From the NCBI GenBank assembly GCA_023420415.1, contig JAEZWF010000004.1, forward strand, positions 1 through 64,000: 64,000 nucleotides of DNA. Direction: 5' to 3'. The stretch comes from Actinomycetes bacterium (GTDB taxonomy: Bacteria > Actinomycetota > Actinomycetes > Actinomycetales > Dermatophilaceae). A program made the position numbers and the translations under genes. Shown in pieces: positions 8,765 through 17,208 of this stretch. The number at the start of each line of letters is the position of its first letter. Positions within the stretch are counted from its first letter, which is position 1. Under the pieces are notes generated by a model. The model saw nothing but the letters and a program-made list of their open reading frames with translations, made no database searches and was not told the origin of the DNA.

Positions 8765-9319
8765 GTGACCGAGCTGCGCACCGACCGACTCCTGCTGCGG
8801 CAGTGGACCGACGCCGACCTGGAGCCGTTCGCCGCCCTCAACGACGACCCCGAGGTGATGGCGCACTTCCCGGCCCACCTGACCCGTGAGCAGAGCGATG
8901 CCAACGCCGCTCATATCCGCGCCTTCATCGACGAGCGGGGCTGGGGGCTGTGGGCCGTCGAGGTGGTGCAGACGGGTGAGTTCGTGGGGTTCACGGGGCT
9001 GTCGATCCCGCGGTTCGAGGCGCACTTCACCCCGTGCGTCGAGATCGGCTGGCGGCTCGCGCGGTCCGCGTGGGGGCGCGGGTATGCCACCGAGGCAGCA
9101 GTCGCCAGCGCTGCGCACGGCTTCGGTGAGCTCGGGCTCGACGAGATCGTGGCGATGGTCGAGGTGCGAAACATCCGCTCGCAGAACGTGATGCACAAGC
9201 TGGGCATGACCCGCGACGAGGACGGCGACTTCGACCACCCGATGGTGCCGGAGGGAAGTCCGGTGCGGCGCCACCAGCTCTATCGACTGCGGCGCGACGA
9301 CTGGAAGGGAGCGGCATGA
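8765..9319 (+). CDS. GNAT family N-acetyltransferase (RimJ/RimL type)
   Basis: A 184-residue acetyltransferase. It starts MTELRTDRLLLRQWTDADL, the classical beginning of RimJ/RimL-like proteins. The acetyl-CoA binding region is ARSAWGRGYATEAA near residue 100 and the C-terminal VEVRNIRSQNVMHKLGM near residue 140. The substrate cannot be deduced; relatives act on ribosomal protein N-termini, antibiotics or small metabolites. GTG at 8765 is chosen because the frame upstream of it is the stem-loop repeat. The stop overlaps the next gene (ATGA). Confidence 0.87.
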   Translation: MTELRTDRLLLRQWTDADLEPFAALNDDPEVMAHFPAHLTREQSDANAAHIRAFIDERGWGLWAVEVVQTGEFVGFTGLSIPRFEAHFTPCVEIGWRLARSAWGRGYATEAAVASAAHGFGELGLDEIVAMVEVRNIRSQNVMHKLGMTRDEDGDFDHPMVPEGSPVRRHQLYRLRRDDWKGAA

Positions 9320-10038
9320 GCGGGACGGTGGCACCAGAGGCCGTGGTTTCGGCGCTGGCCCCCACAGGCACGCTGCGCGCGTCGATCAACCTCGGCAATC
9401 CGGTTCTCGCCCAAGGGACTCCGGATGAGCCGCGCGGCGTAACGGTAGACCTTGCGCGCGAGCTGGCACGGCGGATTGGTGTGCCACTGGAGCTCCTCTG
9501 CTTCGACGCGGCGCGCAAATCCTTCGAGGCGATGGCCACGGGTGCAGCCGACCTCTGCTTCCTGGCGATCGACCCGGCGCGCGAGACGGAGGTCGCCTTC
9601 TCCGCGCCCTACGTCGCGATCGAGGGCGTCTACGTCGTCGCCGAGGATTCACCGGTGCGCGGTGCCGACGACGTGGACCGCGCGGGGACGCGCATCGGTG
9701 TCAAGGAGGGGTCGGCATACGACCTGCACCTGAGCCGCACGCTGCGTGACGCGACCCTCGTCCGCGGGGCCGAAGGCATCGAGGTCTTCGTGGACCAGTC
9801 GCTCGAGGTCGGCGCCGGGATTCGCCAACCGGTCGAGGACTTCGTCGCGGCCAATGCGGGTCACCGGGTCGTCGAGCCGGCTTTCATGCAGATCCGGCAG
9901 GCGGTGGGTGTTCCACGCGACCGTCCCGCTGAGGCGGCGCAGCTCGTGAGCGACGTGGTCGACGAGCTCAAGGCCTCCGGCTTCGTCGCCGAGTCGTTGG
10001 AGCGCTCAGGCCAGTCCGCGTCCCTCGTCGCCCCCTGA
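9316..10038 (+). CDS. Solute-binding protein family 3-like, apparently cytoplasmic
   Basis: A 240-residue protein with the two-lobed SBP_bac_3 pattern: GTLRASINLGNPV, then TVDLARELARRIGVPLEL, GAADLCFLAIDPAR, FSAPYVAIEGVYVV and the interlobe GVKEGSAYDLHLSR. The usual ABC-transporter binding proteins carry a signal peptide or lipobox; none is present here and the next genes are not transporter subunits. It is translationally coupled to the GNAT gene. It may be an intracellular ligand sensor, or a cyclohexadienyl-dehydratase-like enzyme, a known alternative use of this fold. Function is not assigned. Confidence 0.75.
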   Translation: MSGTVAPEAVVSALAPTGTLRASINLGNPVLAQGTPDEPRGVTVDLARELARRIGVPLELLCFDAARKSFEAMATGAADLCFLAIDPARETEVAFSAPYVAIEGVYVVAEDSPVRGADDVDRAGTRIGVKEGSAYDLHLSRTLRDATLVRGAEGIEVFVDQSLEVGAGIRQPVEDFVAANAGHRVVEPAFMQIRQAVGVPRDRPAEAAQLVSDVVDELKASGFVAESLERSGQSASLVAP

Positions 10039-10053
10039 TCCCTGAGTCCCTAC

Positions 10054-10135
10054 TTTTCCGCGTGACGCGCGAACGTTGAACTTCACCCGCACCAGTAGCC
10101 CGAGGGAAGCCAGCTTTCCCGCGTGACGTGGAAAG
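10054..10135. repeat. Intergenic direct and inverted repeat
   Basis: TTTTCCGCGTGACG near 10054 recurs as TTTCCCGCGTGACG near 10115. The second copy also forms a small hairpin, CTTTCC-N10-GGAAAG (10114-10135). This begins the 364-nt gap between 10038 and 10403. The hairpin may terminate the GNAT operon; the significance of the direct repeat is unknown. Confidence 0.45.
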
Positions 10136-10186
10136 GCTGAGGCGGCGCGCGGTCGCGGTGTCGGCGACGCGGCATACCGTCGGCGC

Positions 10187-10306
10187 ATGACCTATTGGGT
10201 GAACACGGTGAGCCGCAGCCACGTCGAGCGCGGGGTGGCGGGTGGGTTCACGCCAGCACGACTACGCGGTCATCCGGGCAGCCCTCACCGCTCAGTGACC
10301 CGCTGA
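10187..10306 (+). pseudogene. Relic of an EVE-domain (UPF0310) gene, N-terminal fragment
   Basis: The frame from ATG at 10187 reads MTYWVNTVSRSHVERGVAGG then FT. This is the conserved start of EVE-domain proteins (known members begin M-Y-W-[IV]-NTVS-[RK]-D-H-V ... GV-GGFTQ). After about 22 residues the similarity stops and the frame closes at 10306. The remaining about 120 residues expected for the family are not found downstream before the next gene. EVE proteins are PUA-like readers of modified bases. What remains looks like a deletion remnant; translation of a 39-residue peptide cannot be excluded. Confidence 0.7.
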
Positions 10307-10402
10307 GGTCGCGCCCCGGGCGCTGGTCCGGCAAGAATCGTCGTGCACGCAGGCGACGCAGCACCACGGACGAGCCCCGCGGGGGCGAGGAGGTCGGCAC
10401 CG

Positions 10403-11554
10403 GTGAGCCAGATGCAGTTCGGGATCTTCACGGTCGGCGACCTGACCCGGGACCCGACCACGGGCAAGACCCTCAGCGAACACGAACGCATCAAGGCCAC
10501 CGTCGAGATCGCCAAGAAGGCCGACGAGGTGGGGCTGGACGTCTTCGCGACCGGCGAGCACCACAACCCACCCTTCGTGCCGTCCTCCCCCACGACCCTG
10601 CTCGCCTACATCGCCGCGCAGACCGAACACCTGCTGCTGTCGACGTCAACGACGCTCATCACGACCAACGACCCGGTCAAGATCGCCGAGGACTTCAGCG
10701 TCCTGCAGCACCTCACCGACGGGCGGATGGACATCATGCTCGGCCGCGGCAACACCGGACCGGTCTACCCGTGGTTCGGCAAGGACCTGCGCGCGGCGAT
10801 CCCGCTCACCGTCGAGAACTACGCGCTCCTGCGCGCCGTCTGGGACGAGGAGATCGTCAACTGGGAGGGCAAGTACCGCAGCCCGCTCCAGGGGTTCACG
10901 CTCGCGCCCCGGCCGCTCGACGGCATACCCCCGTTCGTGTGGCACGCGTCGATCCGCTCCCCCGAGATCACCGAGCTCGCGGCCTACTACGGCGACGGGT
11001 TCTTCGCCAATCACATCTTCTGGCCGGCCTCGCACACCCAGCAGATGGTGGCGCGCTACCGCGAGCGGTTCGCCCACTACGGCCACGGCACGCCCGAACA
11101 GGCGATCGTCGGGCTCGGCGGGCACGTGTTCATGCGGCCCAACAGCCAGGACGCCGTGGACGAGTTCCGCCCCTACTTCGACGAGGCGCCCGTCTACGGC
11201 CACGGTCCGACGCTGGAGGAGTTCACCGCCGACACGCCCCTCACCGTGGGGTCGCCGCAGCAGGTCATCGAGCGCACCCTGTCCTTCCGCGACTACGTCG
11301 GTGACTACCAGCGCCAGCTGTTCCTCGTCGACCACGCGGGGCTGCCCCTGAAGACCGTCCTCGAGCAGCTCGACCTGCTCGGCGAGGAGGTGGTTCCGGT
11401 GCTGCGCAAGGAGTTTGCGATCGGCCGACCCGCCGACGTGCCTGACGCACCCACCCACGCGGGCCTGGTCGCCAAGGCTCGCGAGGAGGGGGCGGACGAG
11501 GCCCCCCACGACGAGAGCTCATCCGAGAACACCGACCAGGAGGCTTCCGCATGA
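10403..11554 (+). CDS. LLM class flavin-dependent monooxygenase, CE1758-like
   Basis: Luciferase-like TIM-barrel monooxygenase of 383 residues using reduced FMN. It starts MSQMQFGIFTVGDLTRDP and has GLDVFATGEHHNPPF (residues about 45-60), STSTTLITTNDPVKIAEDF, GRMDIMLGRGNTGPVYPWF and the late GSPQQVIERTLSF, a layout I associate with the CE1758 family. The GTG start is supported by GAGGAGG 10 nt upstream. The C-terminal 35 residues are acidic and Ser-rich. It overlaps the next gene (ATGA), an FMN reductase of the matching CE1759 type, so the pair should form a two-component monooxygenase. The substrate is not known. Confidence 0.87.
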   Translation: MSQMQFGIFTVGDLTRDPTTGKTLSEHERIKATVEIAKKADEVGLDVFATGEHHNPPFVPSSPTTLLAYIAAQTEHLLLSTSTTLITTNDPVKIAEDFSVLQHLTDGRMDIMLGRGNTGPVYPWFGKDLRAAIPLTVENYALLRAVWDEEIVNWEGKYRSPLQGFTLAPRPLDGIPPFVWHASIRSPEITELAAYYGDGFFANHIFWPASHTQQMVARYRERFAHYGHGTPEQAIVGLGGHVFMRPNSQDAVDEFRPYFDEAPVYGHGPTLEEFTADTPLTVGSPQQVIERTLSFRDYVGDYQRQLFLVDHAGLPLKTVLEQLDLLGEEVVPVLRKEFAIGRPADVPDAPTHAGLVAKAREEGADEAPHDESSSENTDQEASA

Positions 11555-12156
11555 CGACCATCGCCGTGGTGACCGGAGGGCTGCGCGAGCCGTCCTCGAC
11601 CCGCCTGCTCGCCGACCGGCTGGCGGGGGCGGTCCGCGACCACCTGCCCGGTCAGGACGTGCAGATGCCCGTCATCGAGCTGCGCCACGTCGGCCGGGCG
11701 GTCGTCGACGCGATGCTCACGGGGTTCCCGAGCGCCGAGCTGGAGCAGGTCTTCGACACCGTTGCGGGCGCAGACGGGCTGATCGCGGTGACCCCGGCGT
11801 TCAACGCGTCCTTCTCCGGTCTGTTCAAGTCGTTCTTCGACGTGCTGCCCGAGCCGAGCCTGCAGGACATGCCGGTCCTCATCGCGGCAACCGGTGGGAC
11901 AGAACGGCATTCGCTCGTCCTCGAGCACGCGATGCGCCCCATGTTCTCCTACCTGCACGCGGTCGTGTCACCCATCGCCGTGTATGCCGCGACCGACGAC
12001 TTCGCGGGGGCCGGCGCAGGCTCGCTCGACCAGCGGATCGACCGCGCAGCCGCCGCGTTCGTCCGGCTGCTGTCCGCGTGCGGACCTCGGGAGAGACCGC
12101 AGGAGTATGCCGCGGAGCTGGGTGAGATGGAGCGCCTCCTGGGTGACCTGAAGTGA
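11551..12156 (+). CDS. NADPH-dependent FMN reductase, CE1759-like
   Basis: Flavodoxin-like reductase of 201 residues that would supply reduced FMN to the upstream monooxygenase. It begins MTTIAVVTGGLREPSSTRLL, where the GGLxxPSST phosphate loop is the family mark, and has VTPAFNASFSGLFKSFFDVL (residues about 85-105) and LIAATGGTERHSLVLEHAMRP (about 112-132). Overlapping start (ATGA) and stop (GTGA) codons place it in the middle of a three-gene operon. The pairing with the LLM gene supports the assignment. Confidence 0.87.
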   Translation: MTTIAVVTGGLREPSSTRLLADRLAGAVRDHLPGQDVQMPVIELRHVGRAVVDAMLTGFPSAELEQVFDTVAGADGLIAVTPAFNASFSGLFKSFFDVLPEPSLQDMPVLIAATGGTERHSLVLEHAMRPMFSYLHAVVSPIAVYAATDDFAGAGAGSLDQRIDRAAAAFVRLLSACGPRERPQEYAAELGEMERLLGDLK

Positions 12157-13139
12157 GCTCGTCGGGCGCAGGTGACGGGTCGCAGGCGCCGATCCTCGGG
12201 TTCCTCCAGGGGCAGCACTGGCCGCAGCTCACGGTCGACTCCTGGACCGACACCCGGGAGACGCTGCACATGTGGCTGCAGATCGTCGGCAAGATCCAGA
12301 TGGTCTCGACGCCGCTGCTCAACCACTGGTGGAACGTCGCCTACGAGGTGAGCGCGCGAGGCTTGCGCACCCGCCTGATGCACGAGGGCCAGCACGGCTT
12401 CGACGCCGAGTTCGACTTCCTCGACCACCAGCTCGTGCTGCGCGGCACCGACGGGGCGACGCGCACTGTGGCACTGGAGCCGCGCACCGTCGCCGACTTC
12501 TACGCCGCAACCATGGACGCCCTGCAGTCGCTGCACCTCGAGTGCGTCATCGTGCCCAGCCCCAACGAGGTGTCGCCCGCCGTCCCGTTCGCCCAGGACA
12601 CCGAGCACAAGAGCTACGACGCCCAGGCGGTCACGACGTACTGGCAGCAGCTGCGCGCGATCAACCGGGTGTTCTGGCTGTGGCGGGCTGGTTTCGCGGG
12701 CAAGGACAGTCCCGTGCAGCTGTTCTGGGGCTCGATGGACCTGTCGGTGGTGCGCTACTCGGGACGGATGGCGCCACCGCACGAGGGCGCCGGCCCGCCG
12801 TCGTGCCCGCCCTGGGTGATGGCGGAGGCCGAGTCACGCGAGAACGCCAGCGCCGGCTTCTGGTCCGGCGGTTCGGCCGAGGGCTCGTTCTACGCCTACG
12901 CCTACCCGGCGCCGGACGGCTACGCCGAGGGCACGGTCTCGGCCGGCCACTACGACACCGAGCTGGGCGAGTGGATCCTCCCCTACGAGGACGCCCGCAC
13001 CAGTGAGCACCCTGACAGGACGCTGCTGACGTTCCTCGACGAGACCTACGGGCTGGCGGCCGACCTCGGCAAGTGGGACCGCAAGGTCCTCGACGTCAAC
13101 CCGCACCGCCTCGACGCGGAGATCTACCGGTCCCGCTGA
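12153..13139 (+). CDS. DUF5996 family protein
   Basis: A 328-residue soluble protein of unknown function matching the DUF5996 pattern: WPQLTVDSWTDTRETLHMW, LLNHWWNVAYEVSARGL, FDAEFDFLDHQLVL, then PVQLFWGSMDLSVVRYSGR near residue 190 and FYAYAYPAPDGYAEG near 250. It is rich in Trp and Tyr. The gene starts with GTG overlapping the FMN reductase stop, so it belongs to the flavin operon, which is the only functional hint available. Its 3' end overlaps the convergent Lrp gene by 16 nt. Confidence 0.82.
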   Translation: MSSSGAGDGSQAPILGFLQGQHWPQLTVDSWTDTRETLHMWLQIVGKIQMVSTPLLNHWWNVAYEVSARGLRTRLMHEGQHGFDAEFDFLDHQLVLRGTDGATRTVALEPRTVADFYAATMDALQSLHLECVIVPSPNEVSPAVPFAQDTEHKSYDAQAVTTYWQQLRAINRVFWLWRAGFAGKDSPVQLFWGSMDLSVVRYSGRMAPPHEGAGPPSCPPWVMAEAESRENASAGFWSGGSAEGSFYAYAYPAPDGYAEGTVSAGHYDTELGEWILPYEDARTSEHPDRTLLTFLDETYGLAADLGKWDRKVLDVNPHRLDAEIYRSR

Positions 13140-13672
13140 CCGTCGCGGGCTCCCACGTCCGGGCGGTGCCACAGGCCGGGACTCTTGGGCGACGGCTCCT
13201 CGAAGACGAGCAGGGTCCGCGTGCTCGTCACGCCCTTGAAACCCTGGATGCGGTCGAGCACGACATGGCGCAGGTCCGCGTTGTCGCGCGCCCGCACCAG
13301 CAGCACCACGTCGAACTCGCCGCCCACCAACGCGATGTGTGCGACACCGGGCAGCTCCTCGAGCTGCCGACGCACGTCGCGCCAGTCGGCCTGGTCGACG
13401 TTGAGGGTGACGTAGGCGGAGGTCCCCATCCCGGCCGCCACGGGGTCGATGTCAGCCCGGAAGCCGCGGATCACGCCGCGGGTGCGCAGCCGCTCGACGC
13501 GGGCGTAGGCGTTGGCGCGCGAGATGTGCAGCTGCTCGGCGAGCGAGCGCATCGACATCCGCCCGTCCTCGGACAGCGCGGCGAGGATGCGTTCGTCGGT
13601 GTCGTCGAGGGCCTCTGCCACGTGTCTCGCCCCTTCGTCTGCGCCCGGCACCGCGCTGGACGTTTGGCTCAT
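13124..13672 (-). CDS. Lrp/AsnC family transcriptional regulator (bkd-linked)
   Basis: A 182-residue Lrp-type regulator. The helix-turn-helix is ALDDTDERILAALSEDGRMS ... LAEQLHISRANAYARVERL (residues about 20-65) and the RAM ligand domain follows (HIALVGGEFDVVLLVRARD). It is divergent from genes for a branched-chain 2-oxoacid dehydrogenase complex; known BkdR proteins are Lrp relatives that activate such operons in response to branched-chain amino acids, so that role is inferred here. The ATG at 13670-13672 is the natural start; a far longer frame running through the dehydrogenase gene is spurious. Confidence 0.88.
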   Translation of the reverse strand: MSQTSSAVPGADEGARHVAEALDDTDERILAALSEDGRMSMRSLAEQLHISRANAYARVERLRTRGVIRGFRADIDPVAAGMGTSAYVTLNVDQADWRDVRRQLEELPGVAHIALVGGEFDVVLLVRARDNADLRHVVLDRIQGFKGVTSTRTLLVFEEPSPKSPGLWHRPDVGARDGQRDR

Positions 13673-13753
13673 GGTAGGCGCCGTTGCCGCGACAAGTTCT
13701 CGACCTTGGCGGTGAAGTGGAGCCCATCGGGCCCGCTGCAGCAGGATCACGGC

Positions 13754-14857
13754 ATGCAACGTGGCGTCGAGTCCCTCCTCCCGTCCGAGGAACCGGTCCA
13801 GCACCTGGGTGCCGACGGCCGGCTCACCCCGCTCGGGGAGAGCGCGAAACCGGACGACGAGGCGCTGCTCGAGGGGTATGCCGCGCTCGTCGCCGCCCGC
13901 CGGCTCAACGACCAGGCGTATGCGCTGGTGCGGCAGGGCCGTCTCGCGGTCTACCCGTCGTCGCACGGGCAGGAGGCCTGCCAGGTGGCGGCGTCGCTGG
14001 TCCTTGGCCGCCGGGACTGGCTGTTCCCGACCTACCGCGACTCGGCAGCGGTCGTGGCGCGCGGTGTCGACCCGGTCGAGGTGCTGGTCCTGCTCAAGGG
14101 TGACTGGCACGCGGGCTACGACCCGCGCGAGCACCAGGTGGCGCCGCAGGCGACCCCGCTGGCGACCCAGCTGCTGCACGCGGTGGGCGTCGCCCACGCG
14201 GCGACCCTGCGCGGCGAGGACACCGTCGTCATGGCGCTGTGCGGCGACGGCGCGACGAGCGAGGGTGACTTCCACGAGGCCCTCAACTTCGCGGCGGTGT
14301 TCAAGTGCCCTGTCGTCTTCTTCGTGCAGAACAACGAGTACGCCATCTCCGTGCCGCTCGCCCGCCAGTCCGTCGCGCCTTCGTTGGCACACAAGGGAAT
14401 TGGCTACGGCATACCGGGCGAGCGGGTGGACGGTAACGACCTGGCCGCGCTCCTGTCCGTCCTCGGCGACGCGGTCACCCGCGCGCGCGACGGTGAGGGC
14501 CCCCAGCTGGTCGAGGCACACACCTACCGCATGCAGGCGCACACCAACGCCGACGACGCGACGCGCTACCGCAACGACGCCGACGTGCAGGCATGGGTGC
14601 ACCGCGACCCGCTGACCCGGGTCGAGACCTACCTGCGCGAGCGCGGGCTGCTCGACGACGCCAAGGCGGCCGACCTCGCCGAGGCCGCGGAGGTGGTCGC
14701 CGCCCGGGTGCGCGACGGCCTCAACACCGACGTCGAACCCGACCACCGCACGCTGTTCGACCACGTCTACGCCCGGCGCACGCCACAGCTCGAGGAGCAG
14801 GCTGCCCTGGTCGCCGACGAGCTGAGCCGCGAGACCGCGACGGAGGAGGCCCGATGA
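13754..14857 (+). CDS. bkdA: Branched-chain 2-oxoacid dehydrogenase E1 component, alpha subunit
   Basis: Thiamine-diphosphate dependent E1 alpha subunit (367 residues) that decarboxylates 2-oxo acids and passes the acyl group to lipoyl-E2. The ThDP/Mg motif GDGATSEGDFHEALNFAAVF lies near residues 160-179, followed by VVFFVQNNEYAISVP. HGQEACQVAASL and DWLFPTYRDSA near residues 75-100 are also typical. The linked Lrp regulator favours branched-chain substrates over pyruvate, but the sequence alone does not settle this. ATG at 13754 is chosen because the shorter product matches family length. It overlaps the beta-subunit gene (ATGA). Confidence 0.9.
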   Translation: MQRGVESLLPSEEPVQHLGADGRLTPLGESAKPDDEALLEGYAALVAARRLNDQAYALVRQGRLAVYPSSHGQEACQVAASLVLGRRDWLFPTYRDSAAVVARGVDPVEVLVLLKGDWHAGYDPREHQVAPQATPLATQLLHAVGVAHAATLRGEDTVVMALCGDGATSEGDFHEALNFAAVFKCPVVFFVQNNEYAISVPLARQSVAPSLAHKGIGYGIPGERVDGNDLAALLSVLGDAVTRARDGEGPQLVEAHTYRMQAHTNADDATRYRNDADVQAWVHRDPLTRVETYLRERGLLDDAKAADLAEAAEVVAARVRDGLNTDVEPDHRTLFDHVYARRTPQLEEQAALVADELSRETATEEAR

Positions 14858-15891
14858 CCGCCACGACCCAGGCGCCGGCCGAGACCTCGACCCCGACCGC
14901 TGCTCGGGGTGTCGAGATGCTCACGATGGCGCAGGCACTCAACCGGGCCCTGCGTGACTCGATGGCCCAGGACGAGTCGGTGCTCGTCTTCGGCGAGGAC
15001 GTGGGCCCCCTCGGCGGCGTCTTCCGCATCACCGACGGGCTGACCGCGGAGTTCGGCGAGCAGCGCTGCTTCGACACCCCGCTGGCCGAGGCCGGCATCA
15101 TGGGTTTCGCCGTGGGGCTGGCGATGAACGGCATGCGGCCGGTCGTGGAGATGCAGTTCGACGCGTTCGCCTACCCGGCCTTCGAGCAGGTGGTCAGCCA
15201 CGTCGCCAAGCTGCGCAACCGCACCCGGGGCGCCCTCAGCGCGCCCATCGTGATCCGCATCCCGTATGCCGGCGGCATCGGTGGCGTCGAACACCACTGC
15301 GACTCCTCCGAGGCCTACTACGCGCACACGCCGGGGCTGCACGTCGTCAGCCCGTCCACCCCGGCCGACGCCTACACGCTGCTGCGGGCGGCGATCGCCT
15401 CCCCCGACCCTGTCGTGTTCCTCGAGCCGAAGAAGCTCTACTGGGCCAAGGGCGAGGTCGACCTCGACGCCCCCGCCGAGGAGATCGGCACTGCGCGCGT
15501 CGTGCGCGAGGGCACCGACGCGACCCTGATCGCCTACGGCCCCTCGGTGCCCACCGCGCTGGAGGCGGCTGAGGTCGCCGCGACGGAGGGTCGCAGCCTG
15601 CAGGTGGTCGACATCCGCTCAATCGTCCCCTTCGATGACGAAACCGTCTGTGCCGCAGTGCGATCCACCGGGCGCGCGGTCGTGGTCGCCGAGGCATCGG
15701 GGTTCGCCAGCGTGGCCTCGGAGATCGCTGCCCGGGTGACCGAGCGATGCTTCCACCACCTCGCGGCGCCCGTGCGCCGTGTCACCGGGTTCGACATCCC
15801 GTACCCGCCACCGAAGCTCGAGCACTTCCAGCTGCCGAGCGTCGACCGCATCCTCGACACCGTCGACGAGCTGAACTGGGAGGACGCATGA
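14854..15891 (+). CDS. bkdB: Branched-chain 2-oxoacid dehydrogenase E1 component, beta subunit
   Basis: E1 beta subunit of 345 residues. After a Thr/Ala-rich leader it reads MLTMAQALNRALRDSMAQD ... VFGEDVGPLGGVFRITDGL (residues about 25-65), then DTPLAEAGIMGFAVGLAMNG and MQFDAFAYPAFEQVVSHVAK. The C-terminal transketolase domain contains IRSIVPFDDETVCAAVRSTG and ends RVTGFDIPYPPPKLEHFQLP, as in other beta subunits. It forms an alpha2beta2 heterotetramer with the product of the preceding gene. The stop overlaps the E2 start. Confidence 0.92.
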   Translation: MTATTQAPAETSTPTAARGVEMLTMAQALNRALRDSMAQDESVLVFGEDVGPLGGVFRITDGLTAEFGEQRCFDTPLAEAGIMGFAVGLAMNGMRPVVEMQFDAFAYPAFEQVVSHVAKLRNRTRGALSAPIVIRIPYAGGIGGVEHHCDSSEAYYAHTPGLHVVSPSTPADAYTLLRAAIASPDPVVFLEPKKLYWAKGEVDLDAPAEEIGTARVVREGTDATLIAYGPSVPTALEAAEVAATEGRSLQVVDIRSIVPFDDETVCAAVRSTGRAVVVAEASGFASVASEIAARVTERCFHHLAAPVRRVTGFDIPYPPPKLEHFQLPSVDRILDTVDELNWEDA

Positions 15892-17189
15892 GCGACCGCA
15901 CCTTCCTCCTGCCGGACCTCGGCGAGGGCCTCACCGAGGCCGAGATCGTGCGCTGGCTCGTCGCCGAGGGCGACGAGGTCACCGTCGACCAGGCCATGGT
16001 CGAGGTCGAGACCGCCAAGTCCGTCGTCGAGGTGCCCTCCCCGTATGCCGGCCGCGTCCTCACCCAGCACGCGCCCGAGGGGTCGACCCTCGAGGTCGGC
16101 AAACCACTGGTCACCGTGGGGACCGGCTCGACGGCGGCCCCGACGACCACCGAAGGCGACGACACCCCGGGACGTGAGGCCGCGGCATACCGGGAAGAAG
16201 AGAAGGCCGGGTCGGGCAACGTGCTCATCGGCTATGGCACCAGCGCCGAAACCGCACACGGGCGGCGACGCCGACGGCGCACCGTCGCTGACGTCACGTC
16301 GGAGCCGACCACGGCGCCCGCGCCGCGCGCGGTGCCGAAGGTGTCCTCCCCCATCGTGCGCAAGCGCGCCGCCGACCACGGGGTAGACCTCCGCTCACTC
16401 ACGGGCACCGGACCCGACGGGCTCATCACCCGGGCCGACGTCGAGCGCGCCATCGACACGAGCTCGGCGACACCCTCCGACGTCCCGGCCAAGACCGGCG
16501 GCGAGACGCGAATCCCATTGACCGGTTTCAGAAAAGCGGTCGCGACGACCCTCAGCCGCAGCCGTTCGGAGATCCCCGAGGCGACGGTCTGGGTCGACGT
16601 CGATGCCACCCCGCTGTGGGAGCTGCGCGAGCAGACACGGAGTGCCGCGACGCCCGGACCGGGGCTGCTCGCCTACCTGGCCCGCTTCACCGTCGCCGCG
16701 CTGCGCCAGTACCCCGTGCTCAACTCCCGGATCGACACCGAACGTGACGAGATCGTCCAGCTTGACCAGGTCAACCTCGGGCTCGCCGTCCAGGGCGAGC
16801 GCGGCCTCGTGGTGCCGGCCGTCATGGGGGCCGAGCGACTCACCACGTCCGAGCTCGACACCGAGATCCGTCGCGTCACGGCGAGCGCTCGTGAGGGCCG
16901 CTCGACGCAGGAGGAGCTGAGCGCGGGGACGTTCACGCTGAACAACTACGGCAGCTTCCGCGTCGACGGCAGCGCCGCGATCATCAACCACCCGCAGGTC
17001 GCGATCCTCGGGTTCGGGCGGATGATCGAGCGCCCCTGGGTCGTCGACGGAGCCATCGTGCCGCGTCGCATCACGCAGATGTCGTTCGTCTTCGACCACC
17101 GCGTCTGCGACGGCGGAACGGCCGCGGGCTTCATGCGATCGGTCGCCGACGCCATCGAGAACCCGGCGGGAGCCATCGCCGGGCTCTGA
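15888..17189 (+). CDS. bkdC: Dihydrolipoamide acyltransferase (E2)
   Basis: E2 core of the complex, 433 residues. A single lipoyl domain at the N-terminus (FLLPDLGEGLTEAEIV ... VEVETAKSVVEVPSP, Lys44 region) is followed by an acidic/Ala-rich linker, a peripheral-subunit-binding domain (SSPIVRKRAADHGVDLRSL, about residues 147-185) and the catalytic acyltransferase domain from about 210, ending with the active-site motif FDHRVCDGGTAA. No E3 (dihydrolipoamide dehydrogenase) gene follows, so E3 is presumably shared from elsewhere. It is the last gene of the three-gene operon. Confidence 0.93.
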   Translation: MSDRTFLLPDLGEGLTEAEIVRWLVAEGDEVTVDQAMVEVETAKSVVEVPSPYAGRVLTQHAPEGSTLEVGKPLVTVGTGSTAAPTTTEGDDTPGREAAAYREEEKAGSGNVLIGYGTSAETAHGRRRRRRTVADVTSEPTTAPAPRAVPKVSSPIVRKRAADHGVDLRSLTGTGPDGLITRADVERAIDTSSATPSDVPAKTGGETRIPLTGFRKAVATTLSRSRSEIPEATVWVDVDATPLWELREQTRSAATPGPGLLAYLARFTVAALRQYPVLNSRIDTERDEIVQLDQVNLGLAVQGERGLVVPAVMGAERLTTSELDTEIRRVTASAREGRSTQEELSAGTFTLNNYGSFRVDGSAAIINHPQVAILGFGRMIERPWVVDGAIVPRRITQMSFVFDHRVCDGGTAAGFMRSVADAIENPAGAIAGL

Positions 17190-17208
17190 TGGCTGCGACG
17201 GGCTGGCG

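Noticed and set aside
13124..14764. A 546-codon minus-strand frame extending the Lrp gene
   Set aside because: The upstream 360 codons are antisense to the E1alpha gene; the Lrp protein is complete from ATG at 13672.
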